The notes: generated from the letters alone by a model not told the origin. A DNA stretch of 64,000 nt from Faecalibacterium sp. (GCA_020025825.1 JAHHRL010000001.1:1-64000), one strand, 5' to 3'; positions 8,040 to 17,457 are shown, counted from the first letter of the stretch. Numbers and translations: made by a program.

Positions 8040-9599
8040 TTATTTGGACTTATCCTGTAGGATAAACCAGAAGGTGCTGCCTTTTCCCACAGTAGAGTCA
8101 ACGCCAAAGCGGGCTTTGTGCTGCTGCAGGATAGCCTTTGTGATAGAAAGGCCAAGGCCCGTACCCTGCTTGCCGGCACTGCTGCGGCTGCGATAGTAGC
8201 GGTCAAACAAGCGTGGCAGGTCCGATGCAGGAATACCCGGTCCGTGGTCTTCGACCTCTACCCGCACACCCTCCTTGCAGCGGCTTGCACGGAGAATAAA
8301 GATACCGTCCTCGCCCAGATGGTGCGCTGCGTTACCTAAAAGGTTGTGCAAAATACGCTCCAACATGGCAGGGTCAGCCCAGACGTTCAAAGCAGTGTCT
8401 TCGGGCAGCTCTAAAAGCAGCTGCCAATGGTTTTGCTCACACATTGCTGTATAGCGGTCGGCGACTTCTTCGCAGAGCTGGCACAAGTCAAAATAAACCA
8501 TTTCGCATTTTTCAGCACCGGAAGAAACCTTGCTTAGCTCCAGCACACTGTTTACCAGTGCGGTTAGGCGGTCACTTTCCCGTATGATGATGTTTAACTG
8601 ATTGTCACGGCGCTGCTGGTCGTTGCCTGTCAGGTCTCGTACAGTTTCCGCATAGCCTTTGATGAGTGTTAGCGGGGTGCGTAAGTCGTGGGATACGTTT
8701 GCCAGCAGGTCACGCTGCAGCTGGGCGCTTTGTTCCACTTGACCTGCCATGTGATTAAAGTCACGGCACAGCTGACCGAATTCGTCCTGGCGGGAATCCG
8801 GCACGGGAATGCGCACCTTATAATTGCCACGGGCCATTTGATTCGCAGCATCGGAAAGCTGCGTCAACGGGCGTGTAACACGGCGGCTGAAAAGCCATGC
8901 CACTGCAAGAGCAGGTACAATCAAAAAGGTTGCAATAATCGGCAGTAATAATCCCAAAACCTTACCGGCCTCGTTTACCTGTGCAAGGCTGGTGGAAATC
9001 AACACACAGTACTGACCGTTTTTGGTAGTGCGGCCAATTACCATTTGGCGGCTGCCGCTGGTTGTTTCCGTAATATGGTATAGTTCTTCCTGCTCAAAGC
9101 AAAGGTTGCGCAGGCGCATAATCAAGGCATTATCACGCTCGGTGGTTGCAGTATTGTGTCCAAATACATTTGCGCCGGAACCATGCAGCAGGCAGGGATA
9201 CAGGTTTTCGCTGTACATGACACTGCGCAAAGTTGTATCCGAAATATCCACACAGCAATTGGTAAGCGTTAAAGAGCCCTCTGCCAAGGCTTGATTCATT
9301 TCGTCCCAAAAGTCGGAGTTAATGGTAAGCCCGGACAGGTCACGGTGAGAAAGCTCGACCCCATCTTCCAGCGCTGCGTCCATGCGGCTGATGGTTTGGT
9401 CCAGCCGACGGGAAAGCATATCCCGAATAAAGCGGTTATAGCGGGGCTGCAGCAAGTTGGCAGATAAAATCCATACAAACAACAGAATAACAGCAGCCAT
9501 ACCAAGAAGCAAACACAAAATCTGTGTGCGAATACGCACACGGTGGGGATTTGCACACATTTGGCGCATATATCGCTTTGTTTCAAGCTTTTGTTTCAT
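8040..9599 (-). CDS. Sensor histidine kinase
   Basis: A membrane sensor kinase of 519 residues, partner of the response regulator encoded just upstream. There are two membrane helices (about 25-47 and 215-237) around an extracytoplasmic sensing region of some 165 residues with no recognised ligand motif. A HAMP linker follows, then the phospho-acceptor H-box (NVSHDLRTPLTLIKGYAE), the N-box (NLLGNAAHHL), G1 (DHGPGIP) and G2 (GTGLGLSI). All catalytic motifs are intact. The start lies 6 bases after the regulator's stop codon, so the two are co-transcribed. The signal cannot be inferred. Confidence 0.92.
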   Translation of the reverse strand: MKQKLETKRYMRQMCANPHRVRIRTQILCLLLGMAAVILLFVWILSANLLQPRYNRFIRDMLSRRLDQTISRMDAALEDGVELSHRDLSGLTINSDFWDEMNQALAEGSLTLTNCCVDISDTTLRSVMYSENLYPCLLHGSGANVFGHNTATTERDNALIMRLRNLCFEQEELYHITETTSGSRQMVIGRTTKNGQYCVLISTSLAQVNEAGKVLGLLLPIIATFLIVPALAVAWLFSRRVTRPLTQLSDAANQMARGNYKVRIPVPDSRQDEFGQLCRDFNHMAGQVEQSAQLQRDLLANVSHDLRTPLTLIKGYAETVRDLTGNDQQRRDNQLNIIIRESDRLTALVNSVLELSKVSSGAEKCEMVYFDLCQLCEEVADRYTAMCEQNHWQLLLELPEDTALNVWADPAMLERILHNLLGNAAHHLGEDGIFILRASRCKEGVRVEVEDHGPGIPASDLPRLFDRYYRSRSSAGKQGTGLGLSITKAILQQHKARFGVDSTVGKGSTFWFILQDKSK

Positions 9600-9605
9600 G
9601 CTTGC

Positions 9606-10292
9606 TTACTTCCTTTTATCAGGGTCAAATTTGTAACCCACACCCCACACGGTAGAGATATAATCCCGGCAGCTGCCCAAGTGGCTGCGCAGCATTTTTA
9701 CGTGGGTGTCCACAGTGCGGTCCTCGCCAAAGTAGTCGTAATTCCACACCTTTTGCAGGATTTTTTCTCGGCTGAGTGCAATGCCTTTGTTGGCTGCCAA
9801 AAATACCAGCAGGTCAAACTCCTTGGGGGTCAGGCTTACTTCGCTGCCCTCTACCTGTACGGTGTGGCTGGCGGTATCAATTGTCAAATCCGCAAAGGTC
9901 ATCTGCGTAGCGTCATGGTCGGCACGAGGCATGGTGCGGTTCAAAACGGCCTTAATGCGAGCAACCAGCTCACGGGGGGAAAACGGCTTTACAACATAGT
10001 CGTCAGCACCGCCCTCCAGACCGGCCAGCTTGTCATATTCTTCGCCACGTGCGGTCAAAATGATAACGGGTGTTGTAATTTTGCGGCTGCGCATTTCACG
10101 CAGGCAGGTCATGCCGTCCATAAAAGGCATCATAATATCCAGAATGACTAAGTCAAAATTGCTGGTGGTAAGCATAGCAAGTGCAGCGCTGCCATCGGTG
10201 GCTTCCTCGCAGGTAAAACCGGCAAACTGTACGTGCTCACGAATCAATTCACGAATCAAAGGTTCATCGTCTACAATTAAAATTTTTGCCAT
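9606..10292 (-). CDS. OmpR/PhoB-type response regulator
   Basis: A DNA-binding response regulator of 228 residues. The receiver domain has the acidic pair Asp8/Asp9, phospho-acceptor Asp52 (LVILDIMMP) and the conserved Lys in VVKPFSPREL. The C-terminal winged helix (LTPKEFDLLVFLAANKG ... RTVDTHVKMLRSHLG) is of the OmpR/PhoB type. The chosen start has GGAGGAATCCCTT directly before the ATG. A longer reading upstream adds 19 residues unlike the family and is rejected. It is first in a two-gene operon with the kinase, and targets are unknown. Confidence 0.95.
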   Translation of the reverse strand: MAKILIVDDEPLIRELIREHVQFAGFTCEEATDGSAALAMLTTSNFDLVILDIMMPFMDGMTCLREMRSRKITTPVIILTARGEEYDKLAGLEGGADDYVVKPFSPRELVARIKAVLNRTMPRADHDATQMTFADLTIDTASHTVQVEGSEVSLTPKEFDLLVFLAANKGIALSREKILQKVWNYDYFGEDRTVDTHVKMLRSHLGSCRDYISTVWGVGYKFDPDKRK

Positions 10293-10533
10293 AAGGGATT
10301 CCTCCGTTTTGGAATAGTATGCTCGTATTTCAGCATAACAGTCCTTCATGAAGATTTAATGAAAACTGAGGACTTTTTTACACTTTTCATGCTCAGTATA
10401 GCAGATTCCCGAATAGGAAAAAAGCATAAAGTGCAACCGTACTAAAGTAAAAGCAAGGTGCATAGGTTATACCAGAATGTGCGGCGTGGGCAATACCCGC
10501 AGCGCCGGCAGTAACAATAGGGGGCTATGTACT

Positions 10534-11124
10534 ATGTTTATGCTTACAATCCAAAAGGCCAACCTGAAAAAAATAGGGGCGCTGGCGTTATGCGGTGCGG
10601 TAATTGCAGCGGCAGCTATGGCTGGAAAAGTTGTGGAAAGAAATACGGAGACGACAGCGGTAGCTGCCTCGGTGGAATCTACACAGGATATTCAAACCTA
10701 CTTTTTAGGGTTTGGGTTGGAGGTGGACCCAACGGATATTACCGCAGATAAGGTTAAGGTGCCCAAAAAGTGGAACGATAGTTTTTCTGCATTCAATAAC
10801 ATTGTGGCACAAAGCGGCAGCGATTTAACCGAATGCAAGGGCAAAACCGTTGAAAAGTGGCTGGCGGCGATTCCTTCGCTGAGCACAGGCGAGCAAACGA
10901 TGTACGGTGTGCTGCTGCTGCGCAATCAGAAGGTGCTGGGGGCTTACATATTGGAAAAGCCCTCCGGAAATGTGAGCGGCTTGACCGATGTGGTGCAGGC
11001 CAAGGCGCTGGAGCAGGAAAAAGCAAAGGAAAGCGCAGCGGCTGCAACTCCGGAAGAAGAGGATGTGCCGGTGAGTTTAGATGTGGATTTAGCAGTAGGC
11101 GCAGATGGTTATCCGGTAGAATAA
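10534..11124 (+). CDS. DUF4830 domain protein, membrane-anchored
   Basis: A 196-residue protein with an N-terminal membrane/signal segment (about 11-28), then a domain I recognise as DUF4830 (IQTYFLGFGLEVDPTDI ... VLGAYIL), a family of unknown function common in Clostridia. The C-terminus is an Ala/Glu-rich linker ending in acidic residues. The ATG at 10534 follows a GGGGG stretch; Met codons slightly downstream are also possible. No signal links it to the flanking two-component system or PTS-like genes. It is likely exported and anchored. Confidence 0.7.
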   Translation: MFMLTIQKANLKKIGALALCGAVIAAAAMAGKVVERNTETTAVAASVESTQDIQTYFLGFGLEVDPTDITADKVKVPKKWNDSFSAFNNIVAQSGSDLTECKGKTVEKWLAAIPSLSTGEQTMYGVLLLRNQKVLGAYILEKPSGNVSGLTDVVQAKALEQEKAKESAAAATPEEEDVPVSLDVDLAVGADGYPVE

Positions 11125-11163
11125 AACAAAAAGGCGATGCGGCTGCATCGCCTTTTGTTTTGT
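11122..11163 (+). terminator. Terminator after the DUF4830 gene
   Basis: AAAAAGGCGATGC and GCATCGCCTTTT pair around a GGCT loop and are followed by a T-rich tail, starting at the stop codon. Confidence 0.85.
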
Positions 11164-11320
11164 CGAACATTCACGCAATCTATAATTTTACAATGTGTGC
11201 GGAAAAACCGACAATTTTTTTCGCAAACTGAGGATAGCATATTTAAGTGAGAACGATTATAATAAAGAAAATAAAAACGGCAAAGGCGTTGCCGATTTGC
11301 GAGAAAGGGAGATTACAATC

Positions 11321-11578
11321 ATGCAGCAGTTTTCCTATACGATTCAGGACCCATACGGGATACATGCCCGCCCAGCAGGGCAACTGTTTCGCATGGCACG
11401 AGAGTTTGATTGTACTGTTACCGTACAGTGCAAGGGACAAAGCTGTAGCTTAAAAGAGCTGATGCATTTTATGGCATTGGGCATTATGCAGGGGGATACC
11501 ATCACCGTGCAGGCAGAAGGCAAGGACGAGGCTGAGTGCATTGCCCAAATCAGCAAATTTTTAACCGAAAACGTGTGA
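11321..11578 (+). CDS. HPr-family phosphocarrier with Glu at position 46
   Basis: HPr passes phosphate from enzyme I to sugar-specific PTS components. These 85 residues align without gaps to Bacillus HPr. The catalytic His15 is present in GIHARPAG. The regulatory serine phosphorylated by HPr kinase (Ser46) is replaced by Glu46 in the stretch LKELMHFMALGI. This could mimic Ser-phosphorylated HPr or simply remove that control. A good -10 (TATAAT, near 11260) lies upstream. A terminator separates it from the enzyme I-like gene 100 bases downstream. It is probably HPr-like rather than the main catabolite-control HPr. Confidence 0.88.
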   Translation: MQQFSYTIQDPYGIHARPAGQLFRMAREFDCTVTVQCKGQSCSLKELMHFMALGIMQGDTITVQAEGKDEAECIAQISKFLTENV

Positions 11579-11601
11579 TACAGCTAAAATACTCTTAAAA
11601 T

Positions 11602-11642
11602 TCCCGGGCAGTTGTTTTGGCTGTCTGGGGGTTTTGTTTTTC
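11602..11642 (+). terminator. Terminator between the HPr and enzyme I-like genes
   Basis: CCCGGGCAG pairs with CTGTCTGGG (two G-U pairs), followed by GGTTTTGTTTTT. It may be partial, letting some transcription into the next gene. Confidence 0.65.
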
Positions 11643-11676
11643 ATTCTATATAGCGATATAGCGAGAGGAGGCTACC

Positions 11677-13335
11677 ATGAATCAGTGTAAAGGTGCAAGC
11701 GTTGTGGCCGGTGTGGCAATTGGTCCGCTGTATTTTTATCAGCGGCCGGAGCGCTGTTATGATATGACCCCTTGTGAAGACGCTGCGGCTGAGCTGGAAC
11801 GTATGGAACAAGCTCGGCAGCAATCGATTGCCCAGCAAAAGGTCTTGTACGAAAAAGCTTTGGCAGAGGCCGGCCCGGATATTGCGGCTGTGTTTGATGT
11901 ACATGCGCTTATGCTGGAGGATGACGAGTTTGTAGAAACAGTAAAGGAAAATATTGTCAGTCATCATATGCGTGCAGAATATGCCGTCCGCTGCGCTGCT
12001 TATGCAATGGTGGACCGCTTTGCGGAAGTTGACGACGAATATATGCGTGCACGTGTAGACGATATTATGGATATGGCACGTGGCGTTATTTATCTGCTGC
12101 AGGGCGGCGTGGAGGAAGCTGTGTGGGACGAGCCTGCCATTGTTGTGGCAGAAGAATTTACCCCGTCGGAAGCAGTGCAGCTGGATAAAAAGTATGTGCT
12201 GGGATTTGTAACGCACCTTGGCAGTACCATCAGCCATACCTCTATTTTGGCACGCAGCATGGAGCTGCCGGCTTTGGTAAAGTGCAAAGAGGTCCAGCCG
12301 GAATGGGCGGGACATCTGGCGATTTTGGACGGCTTGGAAGGGCGCCTGATTGTGGACCCTGACGTGGATACCTTGGTAAAGTATCGTAGGATTCAAGAGG
12401 AAGTTGTCCATCGTAAAAAGCTGCTGCGCCGCCTAAAGGGCAAACCCAACGAAACCATGGACGGTCATATTGTAAAAGTGATGGCCAATGTAAATAAGCT
12501 GGAAGATGTACAAGCCGCTAAAGACAACGACGCGGAAGGAGTGGGAAAGTTCCGTACAGACTTTTTGTTTGTGGGACAAAACAGTGACCCGGACGAGGAA
12601 ACACAATTCAATTGCTATAAAGAGCTGGTGCAGGCGATGAAGCCGCAGCCGGTTTTGCTTGCAACTGTAGACTGGGCGTCCGCAGAGCCGGCACGCTACC
12701 TGAACATTACAAAAGAAGAAGTGACGGAAATATCCAGCCGGGGAATTCGCCGTTCGCTTATGGACCCGGCAAAGTTTCGGGTACAGCTGCGTGCAATGCT
12801 GCGTGCAGCAGCAATTGGCGATGTGCGCATTATGCTGCCAATGGTTACAAACGTGAAAGAAGTGCAGTATACAAAGGACTTGATTCAGGAATGTCGGCAG
12901 GAGCTGGCCCGTGAAGGGATTCCCGCAGGAACAATGCAGTTAGGCATTGTTATCGAAACGTCGGCCGCTGTATGGATTGCGGACGAGTTGGCAAAGGAAG
13001 CGGATTTCTTTACCATAGGCACAAACGACCTGATGCAGTACACCTGTGTGGTAGACCGCAATACGATGGAGGATATTCCTTTTGCAGACCCGTACCACCC
13101 GGCACTGATGCACGCAATTTACGAAACTGTTAAGGCAGGCCACCGGCATGGTATCCCGGTTGGTATTTGCGGAGAGATGGGGGCGGATACCGCCTTGACA
13201 GAGCACTTTTTACGGATGGGCGTAGATGGCTTTTCGGTAAATCCGGCTATGATTTTACCCCTGCGCAACGCTATCCGAGATTTAGACTTGCGAGAGCCGG
13301 CCAGCCCGGTTCCGGTTTGGAACGAAAATAAATAA
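11677..13335 (+). CDS. Divergent PTS enzyme I (PEP-protein phosphotransferase family)
   Basis: Enzyme I takes phosphate from PEP onto a histidine and hands it to HPr. Length (552) and domain order match: N-terminal HPr-binding domain, swivelling His domain with His187 in ISHTSILARS, and the C-terminal PEP barrel. Retained residues include Arg355, the Glu of VIETSAA, the Asn-Asp of GTNDLMQYT, the Arg of VDRN and Cys498 in GICGEMG. Changed residues: the Arg normally in RTxDIGGDK is Ala329, the GGDK part reads ASAE (334-337), and NPFLGxR upstream of Arg355 is not conserved. PEP binding may therefore be weak or altered. It follows the HPr-like gene with the unusual residue 46, suggesting a specialised phosphorelay. 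An ordinary enzyme I may be elsewhere. Confidence 0.85.
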   Translation: MNQCKGASVVAGVAIGPLYFYQRPERCYDMTPCEDAAAELERMEQARQQSIAQQKVLYEKALAEAGPDIAAVFDVHALMLEDDEFVETVKENIVSHHMRAEYAVRCAAYAMVDRFAEVDDEYMRARVDDIMDMARGVIYLLQGGVEEAVWDEPAIVVAEEFTPSEAVQLDKKYVLGFVTHLGSTISHTSILARSMELPALVKCKEVQPEWAGHLAILDGLEGRLIVDPDVDTLVKYRRIQEEVVHRKKLLRRLKGKPNETMDGHIVKVMANVNKLEDVQAAKDNDAEGVGKFRTDFLFVGQNSDPDEETQFNCYKELVQAMKPQPVLLATVDWASAEPARYLNITKEEVTEISSRGIRRSLMDPAKFRVQLRAMLRAAAIGDVRIMLPMVTNVKEVQYTKDLIQECRQELAREGIPAGTMQLGIVIETSAAVWIADELAKEADFFTIGTNDLMQYTCVVDRNTMEDIPFADPYHPALMHAIYETVKAGHRHGIPVGICGEMGADTALTEHFLRMGVDGFSVNPAMILPLRNAIRDLDLREPASPVPVWNENK

Positions 13336-13373
13336 ATAAAAAGCCCGATGCAGTATTGCATCGGGCTTTTTTA
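13336..13373. terminator. Bidirectional terminator
   Basis: AAAAAGCCCGATGCA and TGCATCGGGCTTTTTT pair perfectly, between convergent enzyme I-like and CNNM genes. Confidence 0.9.
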
Positions 13374-13396
13374 TTGGTTTGTGATGAGAAAAGATG

Positions 13397-14665
13397 TTAG
13401 CTGTTTTCGACAGCCAGATTTGCGGGAGGCATTGTCAAGCGGACTTCCAGCACACGACGGTGCGCAGCCTTTGTTACAGTGCCGTTGTAACGTCCCCAGC
13501 AGAAGTTATCCCCCACTTTGGGCAGGCGGCCCAGTTTTTCCTGCACTAAGCCGCTTACCGTTACGGAGTCATTTTCTTCCGGTTCGCCGATGGAAAGGTC
13601 TTCTTCCACATCTTCAATACTGGCATCGCCGGAAATCAGATAGGTACCATCACTTTGCAGGCGGATTTGTTCCACGGCATCATCGTGCTCGTCCCAAATT
13701 TCGCCAACCAGTTCTTCCAAAATGTCCTCCAGTGTGATAATACCGGAGGTGCCGCCGTACTCGTCCACAACAATTGCCAGGTGCTGCTTGTTTTCACGCA
13801 GGGTACGCAGCAGATGAGAAATCTGTGTGGATTTTGTAGTGTAGATAACGGGAGATACCAGCTTGTCCAAATTGACAAGGCCGGAGCGCAAAGCGGTGAA
13901 ATAATCCTTTTCGTGCACAACACCGATAACGTTATCAATCGTGTTGTGGTATACAGGCAAACGAGAATAGCCGTTTTCGGCAAAGATTTCGCCCAGTTCT
14001 AAGACGCTGATGTCATCAGGAACAGCAACTACGTCTACACGGGGAGTTAAGACATCCTGTACCTCCACATCGTCAAACTCGATGGCGCTGCGAATCAGCT
14101 CACTCTCCTGGTCAGTTAAGGCACCGTCTTTTTCGGCCTCACTTACCATGGTTACCAGTTCGCCTTCTGTAATCGCATCACTTTCGTTGCTGTGGAAGAA
14201 GCGCTGGAGCAGCTTTTTCCAAGAACTGAAAAGAAAGTTGATTGGGCGGAACACGAAAACCAGAACCTGTAAAACAGGAGCAAACGCAAACGCAAAGGTT
14301 TCGGGCATTTCTTTTGCTAAGCTTTTGGGGGTGATTTCGCCAAAAATCAGAATTACAACCGTAAGGACTACCGTTGAAACTGTGGGGCCATACACACCGC
14401 CCAGCCAGTTAGTAAAGAAAACCGTGGCCAGAGAAGAAGCCGCAATGTTTACAATGTTGTTGCCAATCAGAATCGTGCTCAGCAGGTTGTCATATTGTTC
14501 TACAATATGCAGCACGCGTGTGGCACGTATGTCGCCGCCGTCAGCGCGGCTTTTCAGGCGGATTGGGTTCAACGCAGAAAATGCGGTTTCAGATGCGGAG
14601 AAAAATGCGGACAGGGTGACTAAAATCACCAGCGGAATAAGCACCGTAATACTGCCATCGTCCAT
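13397..14665 (-). CDS. CNNM/CBS/CorC-HlyC family membrane protein
   Basis: A 422-residue protein with the order CNNM (DUF21) transmembrane domain (about 1-180, including SAFFSASETAFSAL and the IFGEITPKSLA motif), a CBS-domain pair (about 215-335, TPRVDVVAVP ... VVDEYGGTSGIITLEDILEELVGEI) and a C-terminal CorC/HlyC domain. Bacterial relatives are implicated in magnesium or other cation export, and older annotations call them hemolysins, which is probably misleading. It has its own promoter and no partner gene. Substrate is not shown by sequence. Confidence 0.93.
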   Translation of the reverse strand: MDDGSITVLIPLVILVTLSAFFSASETAFSALNPIRLKSRADGGDIRATRVLHIVEQYDNLLSTILIGNNIVNIAASSLATVFFTNWLGGVYGPTVSTVVLTVVILIFGEITPKSLAKEMPETFAFAFAPVLQVLVFVFRPINFLFSSWKKLLQRFFHSNESDAITEGELVTMVSEAEKDGALTDQESELIRSAIEFDDVEVQDVLTPRVDVVAVPDDISVLELGEIFAENGYSRLPVYHNTIDNVIGVVHEKDYFTALRSGLVNLDKLVSPVIYTTKSTQISHLLRTLRENKQHLAIVVDEYGGTSGIITLEDILEELVGEIWDEHDDAVEQIRLQSDGTYLISGDASIEDVEEDLSIGEPEENDSVTVSGLVQEKLGRLPKVGDNFCWGRYNGTVTKAAHRRVLEVRLTMPPANLAVENS

Positions 14666-14751
14666 GGGGGAAAATCTACCTCTTCTTTCTTGTTTTTAAT
14701 ATAATAAGTGATGAGCTCGTGTAAAATGCACAAGCTATGGTAATAGCATTC

Positions 14752-14780
14752 ATCATATCATAATGCGCCCCGTTTCGCAA
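14752..14780 (-). promoter_or_regulatory. Promoter of the CNNM-family gene
   Basis: Read leftward: TTGCGA (14780-14775), 17-base spacer, TATGAT (14757-14752). The gene starts about 85 bases downstream. Confidence 0.55.
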
Positions 14781-14794
14781 GGGAGACGGGGCGC
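14765..14794. repeat. GC-rich inverted repeat overlapping the CNNM promoter
   Basis: Arms GCGCCCCGTTTC and GAGACGGGGCGC lie around a short loop, covering the -35 box and most of the spacer. No T-run follows in either direction, so it is a poor terminator. It could be an operator or the clpB transcript end. Confidence 0.6.
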
Positions 14795-14844
14795 ACATTC
14801 GGTTAAAAAGATATGAACAACCGCTTTTTTTACCGGTTCTTTTC

Positions 14845-17457
14845 TTATTGCAGGGTGAAGTGACCATCCTTAACGTCCAAGGTTAGGGTGTCACCCTCCA
14901 CGTATTGACCGGCAAGAATTGCACGGGCAACCATAGTTTCGACCTTGCTTTGGATAAAGCGCTTGATGGGACGGGCACCATAAATGCTGTCGTATGAGCT
15001 GTCGATAATAAAATCACCGGCGGCAGGGGTTACAGCCAAGGACAGGTGCTTGTTTTCCTGCATACGGTTACGCAGGTCATCCAGCTGCAAGTCCACAATG
15101 CGGCGGACTTCTTCCTTGGTAAGGCTCTTGTAGTAGACGATTTCGTCCAGACGGTTCAGGAACTCCGGGCGGAACTTGCTCTTGAGCAGTTTATCAATAG
15201 CGTCCATAGCGGAGGCGCTAAGGTCCGTGTAACCGGAAGCCCGGCGGCTTTCCAAGTCGTTCAAAATAATATCGCTGCCCAGATTAGAGGTCAGGATAAT
15301 AACCGTGTTCTTAAAGTCCACTGTGCGGCCCTGACTGTCGGTAATACGGCCGTCGTCCAGCACTTGCAGCAAAATGTTGAATACATCGGGGTGTGCCTTT
15401 TCTACTTCGTCGAACAAAACGACGCTGTAGGGCTTGCGGCGTACTGCCTCGGTCAACTGACCGCCCTCCTCATAACCAACGTATCCCGGAGGCGCACCAA
15501 TCAGGCGGCTGACACTGAATTTCTCCATATATTCTGTCATATCAATACGCACCATGTTGCGTTCGTCATCAAACAGATTTTGTGCCAGTGCCTTGGCCAG
15601 CTCGGTTTTACCAACACCTGTGGGGCCTAAGAACAGGAAACTGCCAATGGGGCGGTTGGGGTTTGCAATGCCTGCACGGCTGCGCAAAATAGCATCGCTG
15701 ACTTTGGTAACAGCCTCGTCCTGACCGATAACACGTTCGTGCAAGACATCGCTCAGATGCAGCAGCTTTTCTCGCTCGCCCTCTACCAGTTTGGCAACAG
15801 GGATGCCTGTCCAGCGGGCAACAATACGTGCGATTTCTTCTTCACTGACGGTATCACGCAGCAAGGTGTCGCCGGTCTTGTTGTCAGCTGCGGCTTCCTC
15901 CTGCTCCAGCTGCTTTTGCAGCTCGGGCAGCTTGCCGTATTTCAGCTCAGCGGCCTTGTTCAGGTCATACTCACGCTGTGCCTTTTCAATGTCAGAGTTC
16001 ACCTGCTCAATTTGCTCACGCAGGGACTGCACCTTGTTGATGTCGTTCTTTTCGTTTTCCCAGCGAGCTTTCATGGTCTTGAACTTATCCTGATATTCAG
16101 CCAGTTCTTTTTCCAGCTCGGCTAAACGGCTTTGGCTCAAGGGGTCGGTTTCCTTTTTCAGGCTGACCTGCTCGATTTGCAGCTGGGTGATTTTACGTGC
16201 CAAGTCGTCCATTTCGCTGGGCATAGAGTCCATTTCCGTTTTAATCATAGCACAGGCTTCATCCACTAGGTCGATAGCCTTATCCGGCAGAAAACGGTCG
16301 GAAATATACCGGTTAGACAGCGTAGCAGCAGCAATCAGGGCAGAGTCATGAATTTTTACGCCGTGGAAGACTTCATACCGCTCTTTCAAGCCACGCAGGA
16401 TAGAAATAGTATCCTCAACAGTGGGCTCATCTACGGTAACAGGCTGGAAACGACGTTCCAGAGCCGGGTCTTTTTCAATATACTGGCGGTACTCATCCAG
16501 AGTGGTTGCACCGATGCAGTGTAGCTCACCACGAGCCAGCATAGGCTTTAGGATGTTGCCGGCATCCATAGCGCCGTCGGTCTTGCCGGCGCCTACAATG
16601 GTATGCAGCTCATCAATAAACAGCAGTGTGCGGCCCTCGCTCTTTTTTACTTCGGTCAAAACGCTCTTTAGGCGCTCTTCAAATTCACCCCGGTACTTTG
16701 CACCGGCAACCAGTGCGCCCATGTCCAGGCTGAACACCGTGCGGTCTTTTAAGTTTTCGGGTACGTCGCCACGCACGATACGCTGTGCCAAGCCCTCGGC
16801 AATGGCGGTTTTACCAACACCGGGCTCACCAATCAGGCAGGGGTTGTTTTTGGTTTTACGGCTCAAAATGCGGATTACATTTCGGATTTCCTGGTCACGG
16901 CCAATCACAGGGTCCAGCTTTTGCTTGCGGGCCAAATCGGTAAGGTCCTGACCGTACTTCTTCAAAGCATCATAGGTGCTTTCAGGGTCATCGCTGGTTA
17001 CACGCTGGTTGCCACGCACGCTGGTCAGCTGGCTCAGGAAGGAATCCTTGGTGATGCCATAAGCAGAGAACAGCTGTTTTGTGGTTGCGTCAGCTTCTTC
17101 CAGCAGACCGAGCATCACGTGCTCTACGCTGACATATTCATCCTGCATGGCGTTGGCTTGGCGCTCAGCAGCAAGCAGGGCTTTATCTGTAGCGGTAGAA
17201 ATATAAATTTTATCCGGGTCACGGCCGGAGCCGGAAACCTGCGGCAATGCGCCGAGCTTATCTGCACAGGCACGAGCGAAGCTTGCAGGGTCAATACCCA
17301 TGCGCTGCAATAGCTGAGGAATCAGGCCATCTTCCTGTGAGGCTAAGGCAGCCAGCAGGTGTGTTTGCTCCAACACCTGATTTTGATAGGTAACGGCCAG
17401 CTTTTGGGCGGCCTGCAGAGCTTCTTGAGTTTTGCGGGTATAACGGTTTGCGTTCAT
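14845..17457 (-). CDS. clpB: Disaggregase chaperone ClpB
   Basis: ClpB works with DnaK to pull apart protein aggregates. The 870 residues contain the Clp N-terminal repeats (1-145), the first AAA+ domain with Walker A GEPGVGKTA and Walker B LLFIDELH, the coiled-coil middle domain (about 410-520) that separates ClpB from ClpA/ClpC, the second AAA+ domain with GPTGVGKTE and VVLFDEVEKAH, and the C-terminal oligomerisation domain. Length and motifs are complete. AAAGGAGG precedes the ATG. A CIRCE element overlaps the start of transcription, so HrcA heat-shock control is expected. Confidence 0.98.
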   Translation of the reverse strand: MNANRYTRKTQEALQAAQKLAVTYQNQVLEQTHLLAALASQEDGLIPQLLQRMGIDPASFARACADKLGALPQVSGSGRDPDKIYISTATDKALLAAERQANAMQDEYVSVEHVMLGLLEEADATTKQLFSAYGITKDSFLSQLTSVRGNQRVTSDDPESTYDALKKYGQDLTDLARKQKLDPVIGRDQEIRNVIRILSRKTKNNPCLIGEPGVGKTAIAEGLAQRIVRGDVPENLKDRTVFSLDMGALVAGAKYRGEFEERLKSVLTEVKKSEGRTLLFIDELHTIVGAGKTDGAMDAGNILKPMLARGELHCIGATTLDEYRQYIEKDPALERRFQPVTVDEPTVEDTISILRGLKERYEVFHGVKIHDSALIAAATLSNRYISDRFLPDKAIDLVDEACAMIKTEMDSMPSEMDDLARKITQLQIEQVSLKKETDPLSQSRLAELEKELAEYQDKFKTMKARWENEKNDINKVQSLREQIEQVNSDIEKAQREYDLNKAAELKYGKLPELQKQLEQEEAAADNKTGDTLLRDTVSEEEIARIVARWTGIPVAKLVEGEREKLLHLSDVLHERVIGQDEAVTKVSDAILRSRAGIANPNRPIGSFLFLGPTGVGKTELAKALAQNLFDDERNMVRIDMTEYMEKFSVSRLIGAPPGYVGYEEGGQLTEAVRRKPYSVVLFDEVEKAHPDVFNILLQVLDDGRITDSQGRTVDFKNTVIILTSNLGSDIILNDLESRRASGYTDLSASAMDAIDKLLKSKFRPEFLNRLDEIVYYKSLTKEEVRRIVDLQLDDLRNRMQENKHLSLAVTPAAGDFIIDSSYDSIYGARPIKRFIQSKVETMVARAILAGQYVEGDTLTLDVKDGHFTLQ

